Part shown: positions 27,315-35,746 of the stretch, piece after piece
How positions within the stretch are numbered: position 1 is the first letter of the stretch
How the letters are laid out: each line of letters opens with the position of its first letter
Origin: an uncultured delta proteobacterium
Lineage (GTDB): Bacteria > Desulfobacterota > Desulfobulbia > Desulfobulbales > Desulfocapsaceae
Length of the DNA: 64,000 nucleotides
Reading direction: 5' to 3'
NCBI GenBank assembly: GCA_903901335.1
Contig: CAIUQR010000030.1
Location: 1-64,000 of the forward strand
Program-made: the position numbers and the translations under genes
The notes under the pieces: model-generated
Seen by the model: the letters and a program-made list of their open reading frames with translations, nothing else
The model's database searches: none
Told to the model about the DNA's origin: nothing

Positions 27315-28319
27315 TTATAATTTTTTCGCAGTTTCTGACAGGCGTTCGAAAATATCCTTTTCCACATGCGCCCTCTGATGGATCATACATTTCAGTTCCT
27401 GCAGACGAACGGGCCCCAGATCCCGTTCTTTGCCGATTCGGGCGACGAAGAGCGATATCTGCCGCCATTCGTCACCGTTGGCCATCATCTCTTTGGCCAG
27501 GGCCTCCAGGCTTTTGTTGCCGAGCAGGGTGCCCGCTTCTTTCAGGAACGAGGCGTAGAGATAGCGGAAACCGCCGCCGCCGGTCCCCCGGTCTTCAAGG
27601 ATAACATGGATCATCATGATCTCATGGGAGAGATGATCCGTATTCCGGCAGAGTTTCGGCCAGGAGGTCACCTTGTCGCCGAAATATCTGATGCCGCGGA
27701 TCCCCATGAAGGGCAGCGGGACGCGCAGCATGTAAAAGCAGGTCTGTTTAATTCCGGCCTTGATCGCGCTTTGCATGTCCACGTCAGGCTTGACGCCGGT
27801 GACGTGGAACTGAAACCCGGCCGGTGCAAAAGGGCCTTTCACCGACCGGGCAATCTTCAGGGTGCGTTCATCCAGCCGGGCGATCTTCGGGTAGTAGACA
27901 TCACTTATCAGGTAGTCTGCCCCGTCTTTGCCGATGACATTGACGAAATGGGCGTTGAAGTGGGCCCTGGCGTAGGCCGGGAGGTACTGCATATAGAAAA
28001 AGTCCACCTGCACGGCCACCGGAATCCCCTGATCGAGAAGGCTGTCCAGGGCAGCCATGGCCTTGTCCGGGGTCCTGTTTTTCTGACAGCTGATCTGAAC
28101 ACCGAGTCGTTTCTGCACGGCTGTACGGATCTTGCCCGGCTGATTGCGGAGGACAAAGGTCGGAAAATCCAGGGTGGGGAGCTTGAAATACCCAAAAAAA
28201 AGGCCGCCGGAGATACCGAAAACCATGGGTTCGGAGATGGCGAGGCCCGCATGATTCAGCTGGGCTGTAACGGCGCCTGATTCGCAATGCGCAGCCATTT
28301 TATGGGTAAAGGCGATCAT
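27315..28319 (-). CDS. BtrH-like acyltransferase (BtrH_N plus DUF4872 type)
   Basis: The 334-residue protein begins with the BtrH N-terminal signature: HCESGAVTAQLNHAG at residues 11-25 then SEPMVFGISGGLFFGYF. In butirosin synthesis BtrH moves an acyl group from an acyl carrier protein to an amine; the Cys after His is the probable nucleophile of this papain-like family. VQVDFFYMQYLP and AHFVNVIGKDGADYLISD complete the fold. The start overlaps the regulator's stop by 4 bp, and an ACP gene follows 16 bp downstream. The acceptor is unknown. Confidence 0.85.
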   Translation of the reverse strand: MIAFTHKMAAHCESGAVTAQLNHAGLAISEPMVFGISGGLFFGYFKLPTLDFPTFVLRNQPGKIRTAVQKRLGVQISCQKNRTPDKAMAALDSLLDQGIPVAVQVDFFYMQYLPAYARAHFNAHFVNVIGKDGADYLISDVYYPKIARLDERTLKIARSVKGPFAPAGFQFHVTGVKPDVDMQSAIKAGIKQTCFYMLRVPLPFMGIRGIRYFGDKVTSWPKLCRNTDHLSHEIMMIHVILEDRGTGGGGFRYLYASFLKEAGTLLGNKSLEALAKEMMANGDEWRQISLFVARIGKERDLGPVRLQELKCMIHQRAHVEKDIFERLSETAKKL

Positions 28320-28801
28320 GTCCTTAACTCGCTGGCCTGCCTGTCCCGAACGGAAATGCGGCTGATGATAACCGAGGGCAGGGCGGTCTGTTCATTATGG
28401 ATGGCAAGACCCTCCTCCTCACAGAGGATGACCTGAAAGAGCTGAGCCACCGGGATGCCGAAAACGGTTGCATAGCGTTCAAGCAGGGCGACACTGGTGC
28501 GGGAAAACCCCTTCGGTGTCATCTGGAAGCGCAGTTTCCTCCGGCTGATGCCGACCCGGCAGGCCAAGTCTCCCTCGCCGATCTCGACCAGATCTTTATA
28601 GTAGGCTAAAGGAGAAATTTTTCCGGCCTTCAGCTCCTCCAGGCGTATGGTTTGCAGTCTGGCCTTCTTGGCAAAAAAATCATCAAGATAGTTTTTGACC
28701 ATATACGAGCCGGTCTGAACCGGGCCATAGGTCTGATCATCTTTTTCAATGTATAAAATGAGCTGGTGGGAACTCTCCACCTTGCTGTCTTCTTCTTTCA
28801 C
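28316..28801 (-). CDS. Helix-turn-helix (XRE-like) regulator
   Basis: The 161-residue protein carries a central HTH-like stretch, LVEIGEGDLACRVGISRRKL followed by TSVALLERYATVFGIPVAQLF, typical of XRE-type DNA-binding proteins. Flanks are not recognised. It starts at GTG 28801 with no clear ribosome-binding site, so an internal start is possible. It is the first gene of the minus-strand BtrH/ACP/radical SAM operon and is divergent from the ABC exporter, the usual position for a local regulator. Confidence 0.7.
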   Translation of the reverse strand: MKEEDSKVESSHQLILYIEKDDQTYGPVQTGSYMVKNYLDDFFAKKARLQTIRLEELKAGKISPLAYYKDLVEIGEGDLACRVGISRRKLRFQMTPKGFSRTSVALLERYATVFGIPVAQLFQVILCEEEGLAIHNEQTALPSVIISRISVRDRQASELRT

Positions 28802-28960
28802 GGCTGTACCTGGATTGTATCTGCAGTTGGGTGAAGTATGGGGTAAAGCATAATGGAATTGTCTTCCTTTTCAACCAAATAGCCGTTACAATAAATGCTC
28901 GATTTAAAAAAACAAGGGAAATTTCCTGATAATGAATCTTTTCAGTGGTGTCATGAGTCC

Positions 28961-29746
28961 ATGAGCGCTGTTGCCTCACATTCTGATCGAGCCCGGTCCG
29001 CTACCATTGCCATTGAGGTTGACTCACTGGTGAAGATATACAAAAATGCGACGGATCCCGCTCTGAATAATTTTTCGTTGTCGGTTGAAGGCGGCAGCTT
29101 TTTTGGCCTGCTCGGCCCGAACGGCGCCGGGAAGACGACGGCGCTCTCCATTATTACCGGGCTGCTGGCGCCGGACAGCGGCAGCGTCACCATCCTCGGC
29201 CTGCGGCTCGATCGGCACCTCCGGCAGATTCAGACCAAGATCGGACTGGTTCCCCAGGATCTTGCCCTCTATGAGAACCTGACCGCGACTGAAAATCTCG
29301 TCTTCTTCGGGAGACTGTATGGCCTTGCCGGAAGAGAACTCCAGACCGAGATAGATCGATGCCTGGAGTTCACCCAGCTGCAGGAGCAGCGCAACAGGCG
29401 GGTATCGACCTTCTCGGGCGGGATGAAAAGACGTCTCAATCTCTCCGCCGGGATGCTGTACCAGCCGGATATCCTCTTTCTCGATGAGCCGACGGTGGGG
29501 ATCGATGCCCAGTCCCGGCAACTCATCCACGAGCGGCTCACGGACTTGAACCGGCAGGGGACGACGCTTATCTATACAACCCATTATATGGAAGAGGCCC
29601 AGGAACTCTGCTCCCATGTCGGGATAATTGACGACGGCAGGATCATCCAGCAGGGAAGGACCATGGATCTGACCCGGCAGCAGGGTTTTAACAACCTGAA
29701 CGATCTGTTCTTCTCCATTACAGGCAAGAAGTTGCGCGATGTTTAA
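28961..29746 (+). CDS. ABC transporter ATP-binding subunit (ABC-2 type exporter)
   Basis: The 261-residue ATPase has Walker A LGPNGAGKTTALS, Q-loop VPQDLALYENLTATENL, signature FSGGMKRRLNLSAGML, Walker B ILFLDEPTVGID and the switch His in IYTTHYMEEA. This is the DrrA/CcmA-like family that drives export of drugs or lipids with an ABC-2 permease. ATG 28961 is chosen as nearest to the domain; an ATG at 28895 in the same frame is possible. A TACAAT hexamer just before 28895 could be a -10 box, which would favour the later start. Confidence 0.92.
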   Translation: MSAVASHSDRARSATIAIEVDSLVKIYKNATDPALNNFSLSVEGGSFFGLLGPNGAGKTTALSIITGLLAPDSGSVTILGLRLDRHLRQIQTKIGLVPQDLALYENLTATENLVFFGRLYGLAGRELQTEIDRCLEFTQLQEQRNRRVSTFSGGMKRRLNLSAGMLYQPDILFLDEPTVGIDAQSRQLIHERLTDLNRQGTTLIYTTHYMEEAQELCSHVGIIDDGRIIQQGRTMDLTRQQGFNNLNDLFFSITGKKLRDV

Positions 29747-31037
29747 ATTCTTTAATCATATCATAGCCTCCACGTGGAAAGAGACACTTCTTCTCCGGCG
29801 CGATAAGGCAGGCCTTCTGGTCCTGTTTTTCATGCCGGCAGCGCTCGTCATCATCATCACTCTGGTCCAGGAAAATATCATGGAACTGAGCGGTGAAAAG
29901 AAAAGCGCGATTCTCTTTCTGGACCAGGACCATGGGCAGATCGCGACCCGTCTGCGGCAGTCCCTGCACGATTCGAAGAGGGTTACGCTGGTTGAACTCG
30001 ACGGTGCGACGGTGCGCCGGGATGAAGCGATAGCGCGGGTGCGGAGGGGTGATTATCAGGTTGGGGTTATAATTCCGGAGGGGACCTCGACAAGGCTTGA
30101 GGCCCGGATAGAGACGCTTTTTGCGGCCGATGCGCCTTCGGGAAAGGCCTCTGACGGGGATCTTATCCTGGTCTATTTTGATCCCGGGGTGCTGCCTGGT
30201 TTTCGGTCCGGAATTCTTGCGGCCTTACAGCTCGCGACCTTCAACATCGAGATGGAGTTGAAGGTCAAGGCCCTGCAGGAAAACGTTGCCGTCCTACTGG
30301 CCGGTCAGCAGATGATGATGGGGGGGGGCGGGAAAAAACCGGACCTGGGGCTTACCCATCTGCAGGAGAACCTTCTGACGATTTCAGAAGAGCAGGCAGG
30401 GTCGAAAAGGGAAGAGAGCGCGCCGAGCGCGGTCCAGCACAATATCCCGGCATGGGCCCTGTTCGGCCTCTTTTTTACCTGTATACCGCTGGCCGGATCG
30501 CTCCTGGTTGAACGGAATTCGGGGATCTGGATCCGTCTGATGACCATGCCGATCTCGTCCGTTTCGTTACTTATCGGCAAGATAATCGGCTATGTCGGGG
30601 TCTGTTTCAGCCAGATTCTGCTGATCGTCCTGATCGGCCATTTTCTCTTTCCTACCTTAGGCTTACCCGCGTTTACGATCAATGGGCACCTGGTGCCGCT
30701 GGTTGTTATCTCGCTCTGCTGCAGCCTGGCTGCCTGCGGCTATGGTGTGCTTCTGGGAAGTGTGTGCACCAGTCTCGAGCAGGCCTCGATGTTCGGCTCG
30801 ATCTCCATTGTCATTACCGCAGCTCTCGGAGGGGTCCTGGTGCCGCCCTATGCGATGCCGGGTGTGATGCAAAGGATCTCCGGCTTTTCGCCCCTGAACT
30901 GGGGGCTTTCTGCCTATCAGGATGTCCTGCTGCGCGGCTCCTCGATTGCACAGATATCCGGCGATCTCTGCCGCCTGCTGGCCTTCTTTCTGGTCCTGCT
31001 GCTGATCTCCTGGTGGCTGAACCGCAGGTCGCAATAA
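29739..31037 (+). CDS. ABC-2 type exporter permease
   Basis: The 432-residue membrane protein has one N-terminal membrane helix (about residues 22-42), a large soluble domain of about 190 residues, then five or six C-terminal helices, with FGSISIVITAALGGVLVPPYAMP near the end. This is the ABC2_membrane_3 plan (YhhJ-like). It overlaps the ATPase gene by 8 bp. It likely exports the product of the neighbouring acyl-carrier-based genes; that link rests only on position. Confidence 0.88.
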   Translation: MFKFFNHIIASTWKETLLLRRDKAGLLVLFFMPAALVIIITLVQENIMELSGEKKSAILFLDQDHGQIATRLRQSLHDSKRVTLVELDGATVRRDEAIARVRRGDYQVGVIIPEGTSTRLEARIETLFAADAPSGKASDGDLILVYFDPGVLPGFRSGILAALQLATFNIEMELKVKALQENVAVLLAGQQMMMGGGGKKPDLGLTHLQENLLTISEEQAGSKREESAPSAVQHNIPAWALFGLFFTCIPLAGSLLVERNSGIWIRLMTMPISSVSLLIGKIIGYVGVCFSQILLIVLIGHFLFPTLGLPAFTINGHLVPLVVISLCCSLAACGYGVLLGSVCTSLEQASMFGSISIVITAALGGVLVPPYAMPGVMQRISGFSPLNWGLSAYQDVLLRGSSIAQISGDLCRLLAFFLVLLLISWWLNRRSQ

Positions 31038-31159
31038 GCGTGCATTATTTGTTATTTTGTGAAAAGAAGAGACGTAGTTGAATTGTTGATAATAAACTTT
31101 TTAAATATGAAGTATGTCAACAAATCAACCTCATCCATTTTTGGGTTTTGGAATTATTT

Positions 31160-31366
31160 CTAAGGAAGAAATGATTCCAAACCTAGCCAGATTCCTGCTG
31201 TAATCAATATGAAAAAACTAAGGACGAAAAATATTTTTCTATTTCTTGCGGCATATTTTTCTCCTCCTTTCTTGATCCATACGTCATAGGTCTTTTTATT
31301 ATTTGCAAGGAAAAAATAACGTACTCCGACAACGGCCGCGAATATTATGAAAAAATAGTCTACCAT
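31160..31366 (-). CDS. Small two-helix membrane protein of unknown function
   Basis: The 68-residue product has two hydrophobic helices (YFFIIFAAVVGVRYFFLA and FFVLSFFILITAGIWLGL) joined by a basic loop with several Lys and Arg. AGAGGA stands 8 nt upstream of the ATG, so it is probably translated. I do not recognise the family. It lies in an AT-rich stretch between the exporter and the lipid operon and may be a later insertion. Confidence 0.55.
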   Translation of the reverse strand: MVDYFFIIFAAVVGVRYFFLANNKKTYDVWIKKGGEKYAARNRKIFFVLSFFILITAGIWLGLESFLP

Positions 31367-31419
31367 AATTTGAATCCTCTTAGTTATAACTATGGCATTG
31401 GTTGGTTGTTTTTTCCCTG

Positions 31420-31530
31420 ATTCAACAAGTTGATAGTCGGGTCATAATACCGTGTCCGGTAATATGAAAATCCGGTTGCATCGGGCTTCCAGATTCTCCT
31501 GTCTTTAATCGCAGTTCGCGATAGGCACGG
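31420..31530 (-). pseudogene. Fragment of an RHS-repeat protein core
   Basis: The minus-strand translation contains TGFSYYRTRYYDPTINLL, which resembles the conserved end of RHS/YD-repeat cores (GLYYYRARYYDP). Only about 35 residues look related and no repeat array or toxin tip is present. It is a small relic, not a working gene. The rest of 31370-31604 shows nothing else. Confidence 0.45.
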
Positions 31531-31604
31531 ATTGCGTGTCTCAGGTTGCGGGGGGAGCAAATAGTCTAAAAAACTCCAGCTATCGACCTGAGCAGTTACC
31601 ACAA

Positions 31605-32945
31605 TTATATAGTATCCGTCCCCCTCCTGATCAGCCAGAGATCGCTGACCTTGCGGTAAAACTCCGGCAGCGGCAGCGTGGTCCTGGTGACGGCGTTGAA
31701 CATATTGTATTTTGCCAGGTCCTGGTCGACAATGTCGGCCTGGGCCTCCCGGTAGAAAGAGGTTCCGGGAAACGGGGTCAGGATTGTATACCCGGCAAAG
31801 GCCACTCGATGCCGGGCGGCATAATCGGCCAGGGCGCGGAAATCCTCGTCGTTATAGGAAGGCGGGATGATGTAATTACCGCGGAGCATGATCCCGTTAT
31901 CGTGAAATATTTTTATGGCTTTGTCGATCTGCTCCGCCTGCAGCTGCTTGTTATAGCGCTTCAGCTCGTCCTGCCGGATGGATTCAAACCCGGCGATGAC
32001 CACCTTCAGGCCGCCTGCCGCCAGTTTTTCAATAAGTTCGGGGTTGTCCGCCGCGGTATCGACCCGAATGTCCATGATAAAGGTCTTTTTGATCCCTTCT
32101 TCTTCGATCCGGTCGAAAAGTCGACGGGCAAAGTCCAGGTTGACCAAGGTGTTGGCATCCGAGAACCGGACCACATCATACCCATCCAGGCCTTTCAGCT
32201 CTTCGATTACCGATTCCACTTCACGCTGGAAATAGCGGCCGCCAAATTGCGGCCAGATCGAGCAGAATGAACAGGAGTACGGGCAGCCAAGGGATGTGAA
32301 GACATAGGTGGACGGCCCGGGGGCCTTGCCGACCCGGTAGGTCGAACGCCAGCGCTCAAGAAGGCTCCTGTCCGGCAAGATGAAATCCTTGCCGGCCGGG
32401 TCGAGGATTGGAGTGGGCGCCGGTGTGGCGATAAGCTCAGTGCCCCGGCGGACAATGATGCCGCCGATATGGTCAAGGCTTTTTTTTATTTCAATTGCCT
32501 CCACAATCTGCCGGAAGCTCCCGGCGCCGGGACCGATGCAGACGATATCCACGCCTGGATCACGAAAATGTTCGGGGCAGAGGGTGGCGTGCAGACCGCC
32601 CGCGACGGTGACGATATCTGGATTGAAGGCCTTGACGGTGCGCAGGATCTCAAGGCCCAGTGGAAACTCGGAGGCAATAAAGGTGACACCGACGATTCCC
32701 GGTTTTGTCCGCTCCAGAAATTCCAGGACCATCTGTGCAGGAGGCGGACTGTCGGGGATGAGATCATACTCTCCTTTCATTTCCAGCAGGCTGACATCGT
32801 GATCTTTCAGGTTGGCGGCAATGGTCAGAAGTCCCAGCGGTGGGCCGATCAGCTTCTTATGGATGAACTGCTTGGCCTCTTCGCAGGCATGGGTGAGGAT
32901 GCCGTTATGGGGCGAGCGGGGCGGGTTGATCAGGGCAATATGCAT
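31605..32945 (-). CDS. B12-binding-domain radical SAM protein, last gene of the lipid operon
   Basis: The 446-residue protein has an N-terminal cobalamin-binding-like domain (GPPLGLLTIAANL, IVGVTFIASEFPLGLEIL, VAGGLHATLCPEHF) and a radical SAM core with C221, C225 and C228 in LGCPYSCSFCSI. NYIIPPSYNDEDFRALADYA is the late core block. Relatives include hopanoid- and tetrapyrrole-modifying enzymes, which work on lipids or large rings. It starts 4 bp after the crotonase stop, so it belongs to the twelve-gene operon. C-methylation or C-C bond formation on an acyl chain is possible; unproven. Confidence 0.9.
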   Translation of the reverse strand: MHIALINPPRSPHNGILTHACEEAKQFIHKKLIGPPLGLLTIAANLKDHDVSLLEMKGEYDLIPDSPPPAQMVLEFLERTKPGIVGVTFIASEFPLGLEILRTVKAFNPDIVTVAGGLHATLCPEHFRDPGVDIVCIGPGAGSFRQIVEAIEIKKSLDHIGGIIVRRGTELIATPAPTPILDPAGKDFILPDRSLLERWRSTYRVGKAPGPSTYVFTSLGCPYSCSFCSIWPQFGGRYFQREVESVIEELKGLDGYDVVRFSDANTLVNLDFARRLFDRIEEEGIKKTFIMDIRVDTAADNPELIEKLAAGGLKVVIAGFESIRQDELKRYNKQLQAEQIDKAIKIFHDNGIMLRGNYIIPPSYNDEDFRALADYAARHRVAFAGYTILTPFPGTSFYREAQADIVDQDLAKYNMFNAVTRTTLPLPEFYRKVSDLWLIRRGTDTI

Positions 32946-32949
32946 GTCT

Positions 32950-33582
32950 TCAGGATTTCCGGGAAGGAAAATGTTGATGATGTTTTTCGATCAGCCTGCG
33001 GGCGGTGTCCAGCAGGTCGTTTTTGTCGACAATCAGGTCAACGATATCGAGGTCCAGGGCGTCGTCAGCCAGAAGGTTTTTGCCGGACAGGATGAGCTCA
33101 ATGGTCTTGCCCAAGCCTGCAAGCCGGGGCAGGCGGATGGTCCCGCCGCAGCCCGGCATCAGGCCAAAACCTGTCTCCGGCAGGGAAAACAGCGCATTTT
33201 TGGTGCAGATCCGATAATGACAGCTCAGGGCCAGTTCCATACCGCTGCCGAGACAACATCCCTGGATTGCAGCCACGACCGGGAAAGGCATCTGGGCGAG
33301 TTGCTGAAACGAGCCAAGCGAGCGGTTCGTCGCCTCCAAAATGGCCGCTGCATCATCCTGCCCGAGCCGGTCCGTCAATTCTTCAATATCTGCTCCCGAC
33401 GAAAAATGCCTGCCCTGACCGGAGATGACAAGGCCTCTGGTTTCCGGATACCGGTCGATATCCGCGATGATCCGGGAAAGCTCCTCGAAGAAGAGGCGAT
33501 CAGTCTTGTTCGCCGGTGGCGAGCAGAGCTCCAGATGCAGGATATCGTCCGGATGATGCAGGATGACTCTTTTCTGCTGCAC
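32950..33582 (-). CDS. Enoyl-CoA hydratase/isomerase family protein (crotonase 1)
   Basis: The 210-residue crotonase keeps both catalytic glutamates: E116 in GSGMELALSC and E136 in SLPETGFGLMPG; oxyanion-hole segments are GRHFSSGADIEEL and QGCCLGSG. It is shorter than the usual 260 residues at the C-terminus. GTG 33582 is taken as the start because AGGAGG lies 6 nt upstream and because it begins one base after the preceding stop; a far upstream ATG would lie inside the AcpS-like gene. Likely step: hydration/dehydration of a 3-hydroxyacyl or 2-enoyl thioester. Confidence 0.88.
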   Translation of the reverse strand: MQQKRVILHHPDDILHLELCSPPANKTDRLFFEELSRIIADIDRYPETRGLVISGQGRHFSSGADIEELTDRLGQDDAAAILEATNRSLGSFQQLAQMPFPVVAAIQGCCLGSGMELALSCHYRICTKNALFSLPETGFGLMPGCGGTIRLPRLAGLGKTIELILSGKNLLADDALDLDIVDLIVDKNDLLDTARRLIEKHHQHFPSRKS

Positions 33583-33583
33583 C

Positions 33584-33946
33584 TCAATCCTCCTGCAGTA
33601 CGGCAAGGCCATAGGCCGTGCTTCTGGTATGGGAGATGGACAGAAAAAGAATATTTGGAGAAGAGAGGCCTGGGCGATCAGGTAAAAAGAGAAGCACAGG
33701 GCGGTCATTCGGTCGTCGGCCCAGCACAATGTCCTTTTCGCTGAGGCCGCCGTCCTTTCCCTTGGTGAGAAGGTGCAGGACAGCTCGTTTAAGGGCCAGG
33801 CTGCCGACGGTGGAACGGATATGCCGGGTGCTCAGTTCTGCCTGCTCCTCGGCAGAGAAATAGGTGCCCAGGAGGGGATCGTGTTGCACCTCTTTAATAT
33901 CCAGATTCACGAGTACCGATCTGATGGCCTTTGAGTCGCTCTTCAT
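33584..33946 (-). CDS. AcpS-like phosphopantetheinyl transferase, degenerate
   Basis: The 120-residue protein fits the AcpS fold: an N-terminal NLDIKEV (D16) in place of GVDIVEI, YFSAEEQAEL, an LALKRAVLHLL helix, and a clear C-terminal LSISHTRSTAYGLAV. The helix should read KEA; here the metal-binding Glu is Arg54. The family's Mg-binding site is thus incomplete. AcpS works as a trimer with active sites at subunit interfaces, so it may act as a partner of the complete enzyme at 40508-40894, or be a non-catalytic carrier-binding protein. It overlaps crotonase 2 by 4 bp. Confidence 0.72.
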   Translation of the reverse strand: MKSDSKAIRSVLVNLDIKEVQHDPLLGTYFSAEEQAELSTRHIRSTVGSLALKRAVLHLLTKGKDGGLSEKDIVLGRRPNDRPVLLFLPDRPGLSSPNILFLSISHTRSTAYGLAVLQED

Positions 33947-34689
33947 GGTTTGACGCTCTTCTGCTCTGATTCCATGGTGACCACATCCTGCGCCAGTTCG
34001 CAGAAAAGCCGGGTCTCTTCGGCCAGCGCCTCTTCCATCGGCATCCGCCTGCCGTTATGGATGGAGCGCATCACGGCCCGGATCAGCTTCGGCGGGTGGC
34101 TCGCAGTGAGCGCTTCCAGAAAACGTATCGCCTCTTCCTCGATCTTCTTTGCCGGGGAGACGAAATCAACGAGTCCCATTTGCAGGGCCTCGGCCGCGCC
34201 GATCATCCGGCCGCTGAGGATAAGATCGATCAGGTGCCTGGGGAGCAGCTGCCGGGAGGCGAGGGTCCCTCCCATGCCCGGCATCAGGGTATGGCTGCAT
34301 TCGGGAAAACCGAACATCGCGGTCTTGGCGGCAAAGCGGAAGTGGCAGGCCAGTGCAATCTCAAGGCCGCCGCCCAGGCAGCTGCCGGAGATCATTGCCG
34401 CCACCGGAATCGGGGCAAAGGAGATGAGCTGTAAAAGTTCTTTTGCACTTTGCAGGGCATCCTGCAGGGCACTGGCATCGCGGAAAGAACCGGCAAAGCT
34501 CTCAGGATCGGCGCCGCTGCAGAAATGCCGTCCCTCGCCGCGCAGGATAACGGCCTTCAGCTCGCGATTATCGAGAAAAGAGCGCAATTCCTCCTTTTCC
34601 GCAAAGACGGGATGAACCAGGGCATTCGTGGGCGGATTGACCATGGTTATCCAGCCAGTTGAGCCTGTTGTATGATAGTGAAACCGCAT
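33943..34689 (-). CDS. Enoyl-CoA hydratase/isomerase family protein (crotonase 2)
   Basis: The 248-residue crotonase keeps E110 in GGGLEIALAC and E130 in GFPECSHTLMPG, and the oxyanion segments GRHFCSGADPESF and SGSCLGGG. Crotonases cover hydration, isomerisation and decarboxylation, and the polyketide ECH1/ECH2 pairs of HMG-CoA cassettes are a known example of two crotonases in one cluster; here the HMG-CoA synthase itself is absent. It lies 7 bp after the dehydrogenase gene and overlaps the AcpS-like gene. Confidence 0.88.
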   Translation of the reverse strand: MRFHYHTTGSTGWITMVNPPTNALVHPVFAEKEELRSFLDNRELKAVILRGEGRHFCSGADPESFAGSFRDASALQDALQSAKELLQLISFAPIPVAAMISGSCLGGGLEIALACHFRFAAKTAMFGFPECSHTLMPGMGGTLASRQLLPRHLIDLILSGRMIGAAEALQMGLVDFVSPAKKIEEEAIRFLEALTASHPPKLIRAVMRSIHNGRRMPMEEALAEETRLFCELAQDVVTMESEQKSVKP

Positions 34690-34696
34690 AGTCTAT

Positions 34697-35746
34697 TTAA
34701 ACGATTAAAAGATGTTTTTTATTTTTGCCTGTTGTCCCGGCAAAAAGCATACCCGAAAATCCCCTGGCCTGAAAGATCCTTTCGCAGACGATCTGCAGCT
34801 GATCAAGGGTGATGTTTTGTCGCCGGTATGCCTGAAGGCAGGCCTCTTTCAGTGTGTCTCCAAGGTGTTGCTGCAGATTTTGCCGTTCCACTGCGCTCAC
34901 CGTATGGTTCGGCCAGGGCAGGTCGCAGCCGATCATCAGGCCGTCTTTATTCTTCTTTCCCCTTTTGCCGAGGTCTAACAGTCTCTTAAGGCCCGAGATC
35001 AGCAGGTCATGGTCTGCCTGTGCCGTTTTCTCGGCAAGGTTCCGATAGTTGGCAGCGGCAGTATGGATAAGATCAAGACCGATTGCATCCATCATCGACA
35101 GCTGGCCGAGCCCGATCAGGTCCGATTTCGAGGCCTCATCGACGACCTTTGCCGGGATTCCGCCCTGCAGCGCGCCCAGGCAGGCGGCCTGTAAGGGCAG
35201 CAGGAGCCTGTTAATCAGAAAGGCGTTATTCTCGTCCTGCTCAAGGACATCGCAGCTGTTTTCCTGAAAAAATCGGAGACTCTCTCTTCGTCGCTGTTCA
35301 TGGCAGGTTTCAGGGACGATCAGCTCGACACAGGCCGTCAGCTGCACCGGGTAGAAAAAATGGGCGCCCAGGCAGTTGCGGTGGAGGGTCCGGGGCAGCA
35401 GGGAGGAGGAGTTGCTGAAGATCAGGGTCTGCTCCGTGATTAGATGCGAAAGGGATGCCAGCGCCTCTTTTTTTTGGGCTGACGATTCATGGGTTGATTC
35501 AATGATGACATCCGGAAGCGGGATGCCGTCTGCGGCCAAAAGATGACAATCCGCGTCGAACAGACTCTGCCGCTCCGGGAAGAATTTTGCCGTTCTGCGG
35601 CGTATCTTGGCAATCCTTTGCAGAAGTTCCGCCCTTTGTTCCGGGGAGCTGGTGACCCAGTGGACGGAAAGGCCTTTTTCAAGGAAAAAGTCCCCGATAT
35701 TCCATGCCATTTTTCCGGATCCTGCTATTAATACCTTTTGTTTCAA
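34697..35746 (-). CDS. 3-hydroxyacyl-CoA dehydrogenase family protein
   Basis: The 349-residue protein has an NAD-binding start VLIAGSGKMAWNIGDFFL and the family dyad H129 (LGAHFFYPVQLTACVELI) with E141; SNSSSLLPRTLH and INRLLLPLQAACLGAL match the hinge and C-terminal domain. It starts at TTG 35746, overlapping the FabD-like stop as TTGA. In beta-oxidation it oxidises L-3-hydroxyacyl-CoA; in a synthesis operon lacking FabG it may run in reverse and reduce a 3-ketoacyl thioester. Whether it takes CoA or ACP substrates cannot be told. Confidence 0.87.
   Translation of the reverse strand: MKQKVLIAGSGKMAWNIGDFFLEKGLSVHWVTSSPEQRAELLQRIAKIRRRTAKFFPERQSLFDADCHLLAADGIPLPDVIIESTHESSAQKKEALASLSHLITEQTLIFSNSSSLLPRTLHRNCLGAHFFYPVQLTACVELIVPETCHEQRRRESLRFFQENSCDVLEQDENNAFLINRLLLPLQAACLGALQGGIPAKVVDEASKSDLIGLGQLSMMDAIGLDLIHTAAANYRNLAEKTAQADHDLLISGLKRLLDLGKRGKKNKDGLMIGCDLPWPNHTVSAVERQNLQQHLGDTLKEACLQAYRRQNITLDQLQIVCERIFQARGFSGMLFAGTTGKNKKHLLIV

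Noticed and set aside
33583-33729. Upstream start for crotonase 1
   Set aside because: It would lie inside the AcpS-like gene, whereas GTG 33582 has AGGAGG at the right distance and matches the beginning of the crotonase domain.
32950-34689. HMG-CoA synthase-type beta-branching cassette
   Set aside because: Two crotonases and an ACP are present, but no HMG-CoA synthase homologue or decarboxylating KAS with a Cys-to-Ser change was seen; the KAS III here does not have HMGS features.
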